From contig JAESRX010000018.1 of the NCBI GenBank assembly GCA_016764435.1, positions 1 to 50,417 of the forward strand: a DNA stretch of 50,417 nt, written 5' to 3'. The position numbers were made by a program, and so were the translations under genes. The number at the start of each line of letters is the position of its first letter. The first letter of the stretch is position 1. Positions 25,238 to 35,500 of the stretch are shown here, piece by piece. The notes beneath the pieces were generated by a model. It saw only the letters and a program-made list of their open reading frames with translations. It searched no databases and was not told the origin of the DNA. Source of the stretch: Flavobacteriaceae bacterium (GTDB lineage: Bacteria > Bacteroidota > Bacteroidia > Flavobacteriales > Flavobacteriaceae).

Positions 25238-26719
25238 TTAATTGATAAAAGGGTTGTCTTGAATTTCCGCTTGTGGAATTTCAAAAGTTAATCTGTCATC
25301 ATTATAGTCGATATTTTCACCTACAAATTCTAAGTGATTTGGTCCTCTATTTGTAGTTAATTTATTACGTTTCATAGAAAGGTAACTTTTACCTTCACCC
25401 CACATCTCGATACGAGTTTGAAGGATTACCTCATCTAATAATTCTTGTCCAGTTAAAGTGTTGATATAATTGAAATCAGTAACATCTTCATAGCGTTCTT
25501 TTAGTAACGTATTTAAATGTGTAATGGCAACTGCTTCTTGTCCTTCTTTTGCGGCCATTTCTGCTGCTAAAAGTACCATTTCTTCAACTCTCATATAAAC
25601 GTAGTCATCCGTTACAGTTCTGTTTCCGAAAATTACGCGTTCTTCGTTGTAAAACTTTTTATAAGGAGTTAATTCTAAACCAGAATCATCTGCATTTTCC
25701 CAGAATTGAGTTTTACGTAAATCATTCGCACGAATTTGTTTGAAAAGATTTTCGTCTATTGCTTTTGTGTTTCCTACAGCAGCATAGCTATATGTATAGA
25801 TATCAATTTGTCCCCAAAAAGAAATCAATCCTAAGCTTTGGTCCACGGTAATGTCTACTCCCCAAATCCATGATGGAGTGGCTACATTATTAAATCCACC
25901 TGTTAACTCTTTTTTTGTAGTTATTGGGTGATTCGCGGCAACATCGTTTGCTAAAGCTAATGCTTTTAAGTTGTTTTCGCTTGTTCCCGTCGATGCATAC
26001 ACATACGCTAATAAACTTTTTGCTACATCTTGGTTGATTTGATGTTTCCCATTACGAGAAAAACCGTCTAACATAGTAACTGCTTGTTCTAAATCTGCAA
26101 TCATTAAGTTATATACATCTTCCGTCGTACTTTGTGGTTGATTCGGTTGTGTAGGATCTGTGTAAATAGGTAATACTTTTGCTGCAGGATCATATTCCTG
26201 GATAAAGTATTGAGTCAAGTAAAAATAAGCATAAGCTCTCATTGCTTTTGCTTGCGCGTAGCTATAGGCTAAGTTTTCCTCTACATCTGCATCGTTTCCT
26301 CCTAATGTGTTAATCATTAAGTTGGCAGAACGAATTACTCTATAGTAATATCTCCAAGTTTTGTAATTTCCTAAACGTGTATAATCCACGGTCGTTTTTA
26401 ATTCAGTCAATGCATTGTAATGACCGTAGCTTCCTTGTGTAAGTGCCATGTCACTACTCAACATATCACCATAAATATCAAAACCTTTTTGACCAAAATC
26501 ATCATGACTTTCAGTTCCACCTGTTCCTGTTTTGAACATGTTAAAGTAGATACCGTTTAAGGCTCCTTCTAGTACAATTGGATTTAATTCTCCAGAGATT
26601 CCTAAATCTGCTTCGTTAATAAATTCAGTAGGTGATTCCTCTAAAAAGTCTTCAGAACAACTACTAATGGTAAATAGGATGCTACTTACTACGAGTAGCT
26701 TAAATATATATTTTTTCAT
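25238..26719 (-). CDS. SusD/RagB family nutrient-binding outer-membrane lipoprotein (module 1)
   Basis: SusD proteins cap the SusC transporter on the cell surface and bind its substrate. The 493-residue protein has a type II signal peptide with lipidated Cys21 (FTISSC-SEDFLEESPTEF), the typical SusD start. TPR-like helices follow (LNGIYFNMFKTGTGG, AQAKAMRAYAYFYLTQYF), then DDYVYMRVEEMVLLAAEMAA and LQTRIEMWGEGKSYLSMKRN, the conserved RagB C-terminal motif. It starts 18 bp after its SusC partner. Substrate not predictable from sequence. Confidence 0.93.
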   Translation of the reverse strand: MKKYIFKLLVVSSILFTISSCSEDFLEESPTEFINEADLGISGELNPIVLEGALNGIYFNMFKTGTGGTESHDDFGQKGFDIYGDMLSSDMALTQGSYGHYNALTELKTTVDYTRLGNYKTWRYYYRVIRSANLMINTLGGNDADVEENLAYSYAQAKAMRAYAYFYLTQYFIQEYDPAAKVLPIYTDPTQPNQPQSTTEDVYNLMIADLEQAVTMLDGFSRNGKHQINQDVAKSLLAYVYASTGTSENNLKALALANDVAANHPITTKKELTGGFNNVATPSWIWGVDITVDQSLGLISFWGQIDIYTYSYAAVGNTKAIDENLFKQIRANDLRKTQFWENADDSGLELTPYKKFYNEERVIFGNRTVTDDYVYMRVEEMVLLAAEMAAKEGQEAVAITHLNTLLKERYEDVTDFNYINTLTGQELLDEVILQTRIEMWGEGKSYLSMKRNKLTTNRGPNHLEFVGENIDYNDDRLTFEIPQAEIQDNPFIN

Positions 26720-26737
26720 TTTGTATCGATTTTATGA

Positions 26738-29700
26738 TTAAAACTTTACACGTAAACCTAAGGTTACGGTTGTTAAAGGTGAGTATCTATAAGTATCGGT
26801 AGCTCCAGTTTCTGATGTAGAAGGGTTGAAACCATCTCTCTTACTTAATAAGAATAAATTGTCTCCAGCGATCCAAATGTTTACTTTAGATAAGCCAGCT
26901 TTTTTAACAAATACATCTTTTAATGAATAACCTACTTTTAAATTACTCATTGTTAAGTAATCAGAAGAAGTTACAAATCTAGTAGAAGAACTATTAACAT
27001 TTGTATTTCTATTACTGATTAATCGAGGAACATTTGTAATGTCTCCTGGTTTTTTCCAGCTGTTTTTAATGTCCTTGTGCCAGTTATTATTCCCAATTTG
27101 ATCATTGTGCATTAAGTTTGCATAGGCTCCATCATAAGAATAGCCACCTAAGCTGTACGCAAATTGTGTACTAAAGTCAAAAGAATGGTATCTTCCACTT
27201 AATCTGAATGCACCTCTTACTGTTGGAATTGCAGATTTTCCAATGTATTTTTGAGTTGCTTCTTGGTATTGATTGGTGGTTGTTTTACTTACTTTGTTTC
27301 CAGGGTTTAAAGAAGTGTACTGTGTTAAGTTTTTAATTCTTTCACCATCGTCTGGAGTCCCATTATCATTTGCATCATGGTAATATACATTCCATAATGG
27401 ATTTCCATTTGCAACATCTACACCTGCCCATTCTCTTAAATACATATCGTAGATAGAATGTCCAACTGATCTACCGTATCTTCCTCTAATATCTACTATT
27501 TTTTGTACTCCTGTAGATGGGTCAATAGGCATGGCTGTTAATTCATTGTTTAACATTTCTCCGTTGATTCCGAAATCTAAAGAAAAATTAGCTTTTTTTA
27601 CCAAGTGTGTGTTGATGTCAAATTCGAAACCACTGTTTTTTAATGATCCGTCGTTTACTCTAATCAATGCATCTCCTAAAGAGGGTCCCATTCTTCTGTC
27701 AAAAATTAAATCGTCTGTAGTTTTAACATAGTAGTCGAATGATACGTCTACTAAATTATTAAACAATGAAGATTCTACACCTACTTGGAATATTTTTGAA
27801 GTTTCCCATGTTAAGTCTGGGTTTTGGATGGCTCTAACTCCTAAAGAAATTTCATCGTTAAGATTGTCCATTGTATAAGAGTTTTGTCCAGAGTAGATCC
27901 CTACACCTGCTTGATCTCCTATTAGACCGTAACTTGTTTTTAATTTCAAGAAATCTAAAAACTCAATGTTTTCCATAAAGTTCTCTTTGCTGATTAACCA
28001 AGAAAGACCAAGAGATCCAAAAGTTCCCCATTTGTCGTTTGCAAATCTTGATGAACCATCTCTACGTACAGAAGTTGTCAAATAGTATTTTTGATTCAAA
28101 TTATAGTTCAATTGTCCAAAATAACTTTCGATAGTCGCGTTTTCTTGGTAACCTGAAGAAGGAGAAGTTGTTACAACGTAGTTGTTTAATTGATCCAATC
28201 CATTTACTAAGTTTACCACATTTTCTTTACTTGCGTCTGAATAGTTGTACTTGTACATGTTAGATTCATGGGCTACTAAGAATTCGAAATTATGATCGTT
28301 ATAGTTTTTTGAATAACGCACTAAGCTCAATAGATTTTGCGTTAACTCATCCTGATGGTTTTGATAGATACTACCATTGTTAGATTTTCCGCTTCCGTAA
28401 AATGGATTGTTGATACTGTTGTAGGTTCTACTGTAGTATTGCATCCCGTATTTGTTTTCAAAGAATAAATTTTCTGCCAATCTAATGTTGATAGAGAAGT
28501 TACCATTGAATTCATGTCTTTTGTTTCCTTTGTGATTGTAGTGAGCGTCAGAAATTGAGTTGGTTAATGATCCAAACCCTCTTCCTTTATTGTCTCCATA
28601 ATCGTAAATGTTACCTCCGAATTTAGGATCAGGAATCATGTCTCCGTTAACATCTCTTTCAAATAAAGGATATATAGCAGGAATATTATCAATAAACCAG
28701 AATACAGATCCTGAATCTTCTGTTTGTCCGTTGTTCATTGTCTCAGAATATGCGTATCCAATGTTTGCATTGGCCGTAATATAATCTTTAGGTTTATGTG
28801 TTAAATTTAAACGAGTAGATAGACGTTTGTAGTTTGAATTGATAACATATCCTTCATCATTTAAGTGACCGAAAGAAGCAAAATATTTTGTTTTTTCAGT
28901 ACCACCACTCATTTTTAAGTTGGCTTCTGTTCTCATAGAAGTTTGGAATCCATAATCAGCCCAGTTTTCTGGTGTGTATCTTGTGTTAACACCTGCTCTA
29001 ACTTTTCCGGTTAATGGGTCTATGATACTTGCTACATCTGTAGTGTCATAGAAATTATAAGAAGTACTGATTCCTCTTTTATCATTGAATAAATAAGTGT
29101 TTGCATAGGCAACAGCATCGTTAGTAGGGTCAAAGTCTAAGGTTCTGTTCCCGATAGAGTGCCATGCAGTTTCAATGTATTCATTAGGGTCACTGATGGT
29201 ATTGTATCTTGGTAAATAACTAAAGTTATAACCAGTTTTTACGTCTACTACAATTACAGATTCACCTATTTTACCTGTTTTAGTTTGTATTAAGATTACT
29301 CCATTTGCTCCACGTGAACCGTAGATAGCTGTAGCAGTTGCATCTTTTAATACGGTAGTTGATGCGATATCTGCTGGGTTGATTGAGTTGATGCTTCCTG
29401 AAAATGGAACTCCATCTACTACGTATAACGGATCTCTATTTCCGTTAATAGAACCAAAACCTCTAATACGAATTGTTGCAGATGTTCCTGGTTGTCCAGA
29501 TGTAGTGATTACGTTTACCCCCGCTACCTCTCCAGCTAAAGCCTGAGAGACATTGGATACACTCTTAAGTTCTAAAATGTCGGATTTTATAACCTTAGCA
29601 CTCCCTGTAAATGATTGTTTGGTACTTGTTCCGTACCCTACAATTACTACTTCGTCTAAAAGATTTGAGCCTTCTAACACTACGTTTAGCGTGTTAGATG

Positions 29701-29956
29701 CACCTACTTTTTTACTGCTTGTGGTCATACCTACATAGCTAAACACTAGAACATCTCCCTGTTTTGCCGTGATCTTGTACAAACCATCAAAATCAGTTTC
29801 AGTACCAGTGGTGGTACCTTTAATAATTACACTTACTCCTGGTAATGGTCCTGTTTCATCAGATACGGTTCCAGAAATTTGCTTTTCTTGTGCAAATGTG
29901 AATTGCACAACCAACGCTAGCAAGAGCGTTAAAATTCCATTAAACTTTTTTTTCAT
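26738..29956 (-). CDS. SusC/RagA family TonB-dependent outer-membrane transporter (module 1)
   Basis: A 1072-residue transporter. Signal peptide MKKKFNGILTLLLALVVQFT cleaved near FA|QEKQ. Residues about 24-110 are the carboxypeptidase-regulatory-like domain (ISGTVSDETGPLPGVSVIIK). The TonB-box region LLDEVVIVGYGT follows at about 105-116. Plug domain: LAGEVAGVNVITTSGQPGTS, IRIRGFGSINGNRDPLYVVDGVP and TVLKDATATAIYGSRGANGV. The remainder is the 22-strand barrel ending VTLGLRVKF. The frame is open upstream to 30037, but the start at 29956 gives the shared signal peptide, so I choose it. The N-terminal 85 residues are almost identical to the other three SusC proteins here. No anti-sigma-binding N-terminal extension (STN domain) is present. 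Confidence 0.93.
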   Translation of the reverse strand: MKKKFNGILTLLLALVVQFTFAQEKQISGTVSDETGPLPGVSVIIKGTTTGTETDFDGLYKITAKQGDVLVFSYVGMTTSSKKVGASNTLNVVLEGSNLLDEVVIVGYGTSTKQSFTGSAKVIKSDILELKSVSNVSQALAGEVAGVNVITTSGQPGTSATIRIRGFGSINGNRDPLYVVDGVPFSGSINSINPADIASTTVLKDATATAIYGSRGANGVILIQTKTGKIGESVIVVDVKTGYNFSYLPRYNTISDPNEYIETAWHSIGNRTLDFDPTNDAVAYANTYLFNDKRGISTSYNFYDTTDVASIIDPLTGKVRAGVNTRYTPENWADYGFQTSMRTEANLKMSGGTEKTKYFASFGHLNDEGYVINSNYKRLSTRLNLTHKPKDYITANANIGYAYSETMNNGQTEDSGSVFWFIDNIPAIYPLFERDVNGDMIPDPKFGGNIYDYGDNKGRGFGSLTNSISDAHYNHKGNKRHEFNGNFSINIRLAENLFFENKYGMQYYSRTYNSINNPFYGSGKSNNGSIYQNHQDELTQNLLSLVRYSKNYNDHNFEFLVAHESNMYKYNYSDASKENVVNLVNGLDQLNNYVVTTSPSSGYQENATIESYFGQLNYNLNQKYYLTTSVRRDGSSRFANDKWGTFGSLGLSWLISKENFMENIEFLDFLKLKTSYGLIGDQAGVGIYSGQNSYTMDNLNDEISLGVRAIQNPDLTWETSKIFQVGVESSLFNNLVDVSFDYYVKTTDDLIFDRRMGPSLGDALIRVNDGSLKNSGFEFDINTHLVKKANFSLDFGINGEMLNNELTAMPIDPSTGVQKIVDIRGRYGRSVGHSIYDMYLREWAGVDVANGNPLWNVYYHDANDNGTPDDGERIKNLTQYTSLNPGNKVSKTTTNQYQEATQKYIGKSAIPTVRGAFRLSGRYHSFDFSTQFAYSLGGYSYDGAYANLMHNDQIGNNNWHKDIKNSWKKPGDITNVPRLISNRNTNVNSSSTRFVTSSDYLTMSNLKVGYSLKDVFVKKAGLSKVNIWIAGDNLFLLSKRDGFNPSTSETGATDTYRYSPLTTVTLGLRVKF
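29888..29930 (-). other. Paired inverted repeats in the susC1 signal-peptide codons
   Basis: Two hairpins lie inside the coding sequence. AACGCT/AGCGTT (29913-29918 with 29925-29930, 6-nt loop) and TTGTGCAA/TTGCACAA (29888-29895 with 29903-29910, 7-nt loop). Equivalent hairpins occur at the same codons in susC2 (35651-35694), susC3 (43553-43595) and susC4 (49802-49845). Confidence 0.55.
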
Positions 29957-30037
29957 TTGTAAAATTGTTTGAATTAATTTTATTTGGGCTTTATGAGTGG
30001 GGATCCTTGAAACTAAATATGCATAGGATGTATGCAC

Positions 30038-30960
30038 TATTTGATTATTTGGGGAATTACGCTAATAAAGCGGAGTAAAACTAGGGTAATTTATTTTTGT
30101 GTTGTGAAGTGATTTTTATGGAAAACGTATTTATAGTGTTTGTTTATTGATTTTATAGCTAATAATGTGTTGATTTATTTATTAAAATAGGTGTATGCGT
30201 TCTTGTTATGCGTCTAAAGTGATAATAATGGACAAATAACGGTTTTAAGAATTAAAGAGCTTAAGTGTCTTTATTTAGTGTATTTAGTTAATTAATTGTA
30301 GGTTGGTTGGGAAAAACACATCGTTTACTTTTTTAAAGGACTGTTGGAAAGTTTGTGTTGCTTAAGTTTAAGTTTTTTACTAAGTGGATATTGTCTCTGT
30401 AGCGTTTTGTACCCTTTAGATTCGTGGTAAAGAAACGGTACCTGTCGAGTAAATGGATGTTTGACAAGTATGTAGAATGTTTCTAATTTATTGAGGCTGT
30501 TTTTTCGTATACTATTTGGGCTAGGAACTAATTTGTCTTTGGTTTGTAATGTTTAGTTAAAAAGATTATTTTTTATTCATAATTACCTGTTTGTTTTATC
30601 TTAAAACGCTGGAATTAGAGATTTTTTTTATAGGAATGGGTAGTAGTTTTATGGATCAAATTGGGGGGTAATGAGGATTAGTTGATTTAGTTTAAATGAT
30701 TATGGTATGGAGAAGAATTAGAAGTCTATTTAGTTTTTTTACAGTGGCCTTGTGTGGGTCGTTATTGATTTCTTGATGATGTGTTGTTTTTAGGAAAATA
30801 GATATTTGTATTTATAGGTGTTTAGTTGAGTTGTTGTGTTTTGCCTTTTATTTGGAGTACTATGATGCCCTAAAGATAGGGGGTGAGTTGCCTTTTTTAT
30901 GTGTTAATTTTTGCTGGATTTAAGGTTTTTAATTCGTGATACATTATTTTTTATTGCGAA
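30038..30960. other. Gene-free spacer upstream of susC1
   Basis: About 920 bp with stops in all frames and no recognisable gene. It contains AAACACATCGTTT (30312-30324), a motif also found in the susC2 leader, but much farther from the start codon here. A long leader or an eroded gene are both possible. Confidence 0.45.
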
Positions 30961-30995
30961 AAAAAACGGAACGATGATAGCATCGTTCCGTTTTT
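30961..30995. terminator. Isolated strong hairpin with T-runs on both strands
   Basis: AAAAACGGAACGATG (30962-30976) and CATCGTTCCGTTTTT (30981-30995) form a 15-bp perfect stem with an ATAG loop. It lies 53 bp beyond the module 2 terminator and serves no annotated gene, so it may end an unrecognised transcript on either strand or act as a second-stage terminator of module 2. Confidence 0.65.
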
Positions 30996-31048
30996 AGTGT
31001 CATTTATTTTTCTAGAGTGATGATTTTTATGGAGTCACTGTAAAAAAA

Positions 31049-31074
31049 AACACCACCTCAATTGAGGTGGTGTT
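31049..31074 (-). terminator. Terminator of SusC/SusD module 2
   Basis: A perfect 26-bp palindrome (AACACCACCTCAA and its complement). On the minus strand it is followed by about nine T residues, 19 bp after the SusD stop. Confidence 0.9.
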
Positions 31075-31092
31075 TAGTTATTGGTCTATTGT

Positions 31093-32523
31093 TTAGTTGT
31101 TTTGTTGGTTTTCCGGTAAGTTAGGATTACTTTCAAATTCTCCAATAGGTAATTGGTATACAAATGTTGACTGATCTTCTGCTTCTTTTGTAAGTAAAGC
31201 GTCAGGTCTGTGATTTGTGTCAGGGTAATCTCTAGTGAAACCTTTCTTAAGTCTCTTAAGGTCGAACCAAGAGAAACCTTCTCCCCATAATTCGATTCTT
31301 CGTTGGTTCCAAATTTCATCAATTAAAGCGGTTCCAGTACTAGTAGATAATACGTATTCACTATCTCTAGTTTTTACGATGTCCATTAGGATTTGTGCAG
31401 CGTCACTATTTCCAAGTTGTGCTTTAGCTTCAGCTACTATAAGGTACATTTCAGCAGCTCTCATATATACGATATCACTTGCGAAATCTCCATTAGCGTC
31501 CACGTACTTGTTGTTATAGTAATTTGCATAGTACGCGTTTTTTCTTACATCACTAGTAGGAATCATGTCATAAAGCCCCTTGTCAATAGCTTTGTAAGCG
31601 CCGATGATACCTGCATAACCAGGGATGTCAGTAGCTATATGAGAAAAGAATGATTGGTATTTTCCTTCTTCATTAAAAGATTCAACAGTCATGTCAGATC
31701 CCCATAACCATTCTGCGTTATTGATATCGTTAAAACCATCTAAATATTCTGTTCCAGTCATTAGTGGGAAACCTTCCTGTGCGTCGGCAGCTACTGTTGC
31801 TGCTTTTTGCCATTCTCCCATGTCTAAATATACTCTGGCTAATATACCTTGAGCAACACTTTGGTTGATGATCGTTTTGTTTGATCTATTGAATCCTTCT
31901 AAAGCGATAATTGATTTCTCAAGATCCATTACCATTTGTGCATACACTTCTCTAACAGTGGCTCTAGGTTTTCCGTCTACATCATCTTCTAAATATAAAG
32001 GAACTCCTAATTCATCCTCGTGTCCGATATAAGTGTGTTGGTATAAACGCACTAGGTAGTGATATGCAAAAGCTCTCATGGCTAATGCTTGTCCTCCACT
32101 GAACTTTATAGATTCAACTTCTGAATCTATAGAAGAAACTTGGATTATACTGTTAGAAGTACTTATGATTCTGTATAAGAAATTCCAATTGTTACGAGTT
32201 CTACTGTATCCGGCAGACCTATTTTCAATAAGGTAATCCCATCCTAGCCAGTGGTGGAGTACCTGTACCATATCCTTCCCTATGAGGTCGGTAGTTATTG
32301 ATATTGAGGCGAGTCCAAAATAATCATCTCTACCAGATAAACTTTGGTCGAACATAAAGCTGTAAAGTCCTGATAATGCAGCTTCACCTGCTATTGGAGA
32401 TGTTTTTAGCTGATCGGTTCCGGCGTATTCTCCGGGATTTGTATCGAGGAAGTCTTTTTCGCACCCAACAAGTGAGAAAAGTAAAATTCCACCAATGTAT
32501 ATTATTTTATTAAATTTTTTCAT
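31093..32523 (-). CDS. SusD/RagB family nutrient-binding outer-membrane lipoprotein (module 2)
   Basis: A 476-residue lipoprotein. Start chosen at 32523 (MKKFNKIIYIGGILLFSLVG), giving a proper signal peptide with Cys21; the frame runs 8 codons further upstream without signal character. SusD features: CEKDFLDTNPGEYAG, AALSGLYSFMFDQSLSG, ALAMRAFAYHYLVRLYQHTY, DIVYMRAAEMYLIVAEAKAQ and IWNQRRIELWGEGFSWFDLK. It begins 10 bp after susC2. Its sequence is well diverged from the module 1 SusD, suggesting a different ligand. Confidence 0.93.
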   Translation of the reverse strand: MKKFNKIIYIGGILLFSLVGCEKDFLDTNPGEYAGTDQLKTSPIAGEAALSGLYSFMFDQSLSGRDDYFGLASISITTDLIGKDMVQVLHHWLGWDYLIENRSAGYSRTRNNWNFLYRIISTSNSIIQVSSIDSEVESIKFSGGQALAMRAFAYHYLVRLYQHTYIGHEDELGVPLYLEDDVDGKPRATVREVYAQMVMDLEKSIIALEGFNRSNKTIINQSVAQGILARVYLDMGEWQKAATVAADAQEGFPLMTGTEYLDGFNDINNAEWLWGSDMTVESFNEEGKYQSFFSHIATDIPGYAGIIGAYKAIDKGLYDMIPTSDVRKNAYYANYYNNKYVDANGDFASDIVYMRAAEMYLIVAEAKAQLGNSDAAQILMDIVKTRDSEYVLSTSTGTALIDEIWNQRRIELWGEGFSWFDLKRLKKGFTRDYPDTNHRPDALLTKEAEDQSTFVYQLPIGEFESNPNLPENQQNN

Positions 32524-32533
32524 CTTGATAGTT

Positions 32534-35500
32534 TTAAAATTGAACATTAACTCCTAAGGATAATGTTTTGATAGGAGCGTAATTTTGACCAGTAGTTCCT
32601 GAAGAATATTGTCTAGGATCTAAACCTTGTCTTTTTGACCATAGTTTTAAGTTGTCACCAACAACGAATATTCTAAAGCTTGTCATGTGGGCTTTTTCAA
32701 TAAAACTTTCAGGTAATGAATATCCGAAAGTAACATTTTTCAAACTTAAATAAGAAGCGTCATATAAAAAACGACTAGATCTAGAGTTGGCATCTTGAGA
32801 TGAAATATCTAAACGGGGTACATCTGTTATGGTATTCGTTGGAGTCCATGCGTTAAAGATATCTGTAGACCAGTTGTCTCCTGCTTCTCCAGCGCCCATT
32901 AATCCTGCTTGTACGCCGTCGTAAATGTCTCCACCTATTTGGTAAGAAAGTTGAATTCCTAGGTCAAATCCTTTGTAGTCCATCGTTGATACAAGTCCTC
33001 CGTAAAAATCTGGAAGAGCATCTCCTACATATTTTTTACTGTATTGTAATGCGTCACTATATTCGTCTGTTTTGATTCTTTCTCCGGTTCTAATTACGTT
33101 TTCATTTTCGTCAATAACTGCTACGCCTTCTCCGTCAAGTTCAATGACATCTTGCCAGTATAAAGCGTTTCCATTTGTTTCATCTACTCCTGCTGATTCT
33201 ACTAAATTAAACCCATATATTGAATGACCTTCAGAGATTAGCTTGGTTCCGTTAGTGATACCGTCTTTGAATTCTGTTGCAAGTTTTGTAACTTTATTTT
33301 TCACACTTGTAGTGTTGATGGATACATTCCAGTTAAAGTCCTCTGATTGTATAATATCAGCATTTATTTCCAATTCAAATCCCCAGTTTTTCATGTCTCC
33401 AATGTTTCTAGGGACATCAGGAATACCTAAAGAAGATGATTTTTTAAATAAGAATAATAAATCGGTTGTTCTTTTTTCGAAGTATTCTGCGTTGAAAGAT
33501 AGTCTGTTGAATAAACGTCCTTCAATTCCAAAGTTAAAAGAATTACTTTTTTCCCAAGTAACATCTTTGTTTCCTGAGAACGTTTTGGTAGTTGTAAGTT
33601 CGTTCGCTGCGTTTCCTGTTACTTTATATTGATCTTGGTATGCGTAGTAATTTCTAGCTCCATTTCCGTATAAAATAGCATCGTTACCTTGTGTTCCGTA
33701 ACTTCCTTTTAATTTTAATGTTGTAATCCATGAAGAATCTGCTAAGAAGTCTTCTTTACTTACGATCCATCCTGCTCCGGTAGACCAAAAAGAACCCCAT
33801 CTATTATCTTGGTGGAATACTGAGGAGGCATCATATCTTAAACTTCCAGAAACGAAATACTTTTCGTCGTAGTTAAGTTTTAATCTAGATAAATAACCTT
33901 CTACAGAATAGTCCTGAGTGTACGAGCTTAATTGTTTTGTTAAAGCTGCGAAATCAAAGTTTGCATTATCAGATAATAAGAAGTTAGCTTTCGTTCCGTT
34001 TAAATTTTTGTAATTTAATTTGTAAGATTCATGACCTACTAATACATCAACATTTATTCCTCCTAGCTGTTTCGTGTAGGTAAGTAGTTGTTGGTTTGTG
34101 ATTACTTGTTGTCTTCCTGCACTTTGGTATCCACTTCCGTTGTCTGAACCTTCTCCTGCTCCAGAACCATAAGTATTGTTTTGCCAGCTGCTATAGTTAG
34201 AGTTGTAAAGTTGAGCACTGAAATTATAGGTGAAATTGAAGTCTTCTAAGAAATTATATTTGAAAGATAAATTACTGTTAAAGTTGTCAGTTCCTCTTTC
34301 TTTGATGTCTAATATGTTTGAAGCAAGTGGGTGTATTCCTGCACCATATACTCTCGCTCCTCCAAATTCGTTGTCTCCAAAATCATAAGCTCTATCTCCG
34401 TTGCTGTAGTATACAGGTTCTCCTGTTGGAGAGTATCCAAATACGGGGTAAATAGGAGCAATTCCTCTAGACCATTGAAATGAATTTGTATAGCTATTTC
34501 CACTACTTGTAGGGCTATTAGATGTTGTGTTTGAGTATGAAAGAGAAGAGCTTATTGTGATGTCTTCTGTCAAGTTCATTTCAAGATTTAATCTAGTCGT
34601 AAGTCTTTCGAAATCAGAACGAGCTACATAACCTTCGTCAGATAAGTAACTAGATGAAAAGAAGTATCTAGCTTTATCACTTCCTCCTCTAACATTCAAG
34701 CTGTATTCTTTTCTGAATCCATTCTTGAAAAATTCATCTTCCCAACTGTCTTGGTATAATAAGTTAGCATTTGGATTTAATTTTCCGTCAACACCTACTA
34801 ATTCGTTATTAGGTACATCATAGTTGTTGTATCCTCCTAATTCAGTTACTAAACTGTTACTCGCATTTAGAGCAGCTTCAGCATCTGTTTGACCATTTGA
34901 GATGTTTCTTCCTTTAATAGCTTGCCAGAATAATTCGTAATAATCTTTTGGTGACTTAATGATGCTGTAGTCATTAATTGCACGAGAATTAACCCCTGTT
35001 TTTGCAGACAACGATACCGTCATTTTTCCGTTTTTACCTCTTTTTGTTGTAATAAGTATTACTCCATTTGACCCTCTTGCTCCGTAAAGTGAATTTGCAG
35101 CAGCATCTTTCAATACGTTAATCGATGCAATATCAGATTGAGGTATAGAGTTAATGTTTCCTTCGAAAGGAATTCCATCAAGTACATAAAGTGGATCGTT
35201 AGAGGAGTTAATTGATCCAATTCCACGTATTTTGATACTTGGTGCTGAACCTGGTTGTCCTGAAGAAGCAACAACTTGCACTCCAGAAATAGCTCCTTCT
35301 AGCGCTTTAGCAACGTTTGAAGATTGAACGTTCTGTAGAACTTCCTGAGAAACTGTTGCAACGGATCCTACAATAGATGATTTCTTTGCGGTACCATAAG
35401 CAACTACAATAACTTCATCTAATAAATTAGAACTTTTCATTGTAATGTTAATTTGGGAAGAAGTTCTTACTGTTTTTGATACAGTATTCATACCTACATA

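Noticed and set aside
26738-30037. Longer N-terminal extensions of susC1 and susC2 (to 30037 and 35821)
   Set aside because: The extra codons translate the conserved untranslated leader and would bury the signal peptide 27-34 residues inside the protein.
31086-31322. 78-codon minus-strand frame at the end of susD2
   Set aside because: Out-of-frame shadow of the susD2 coding sequence.
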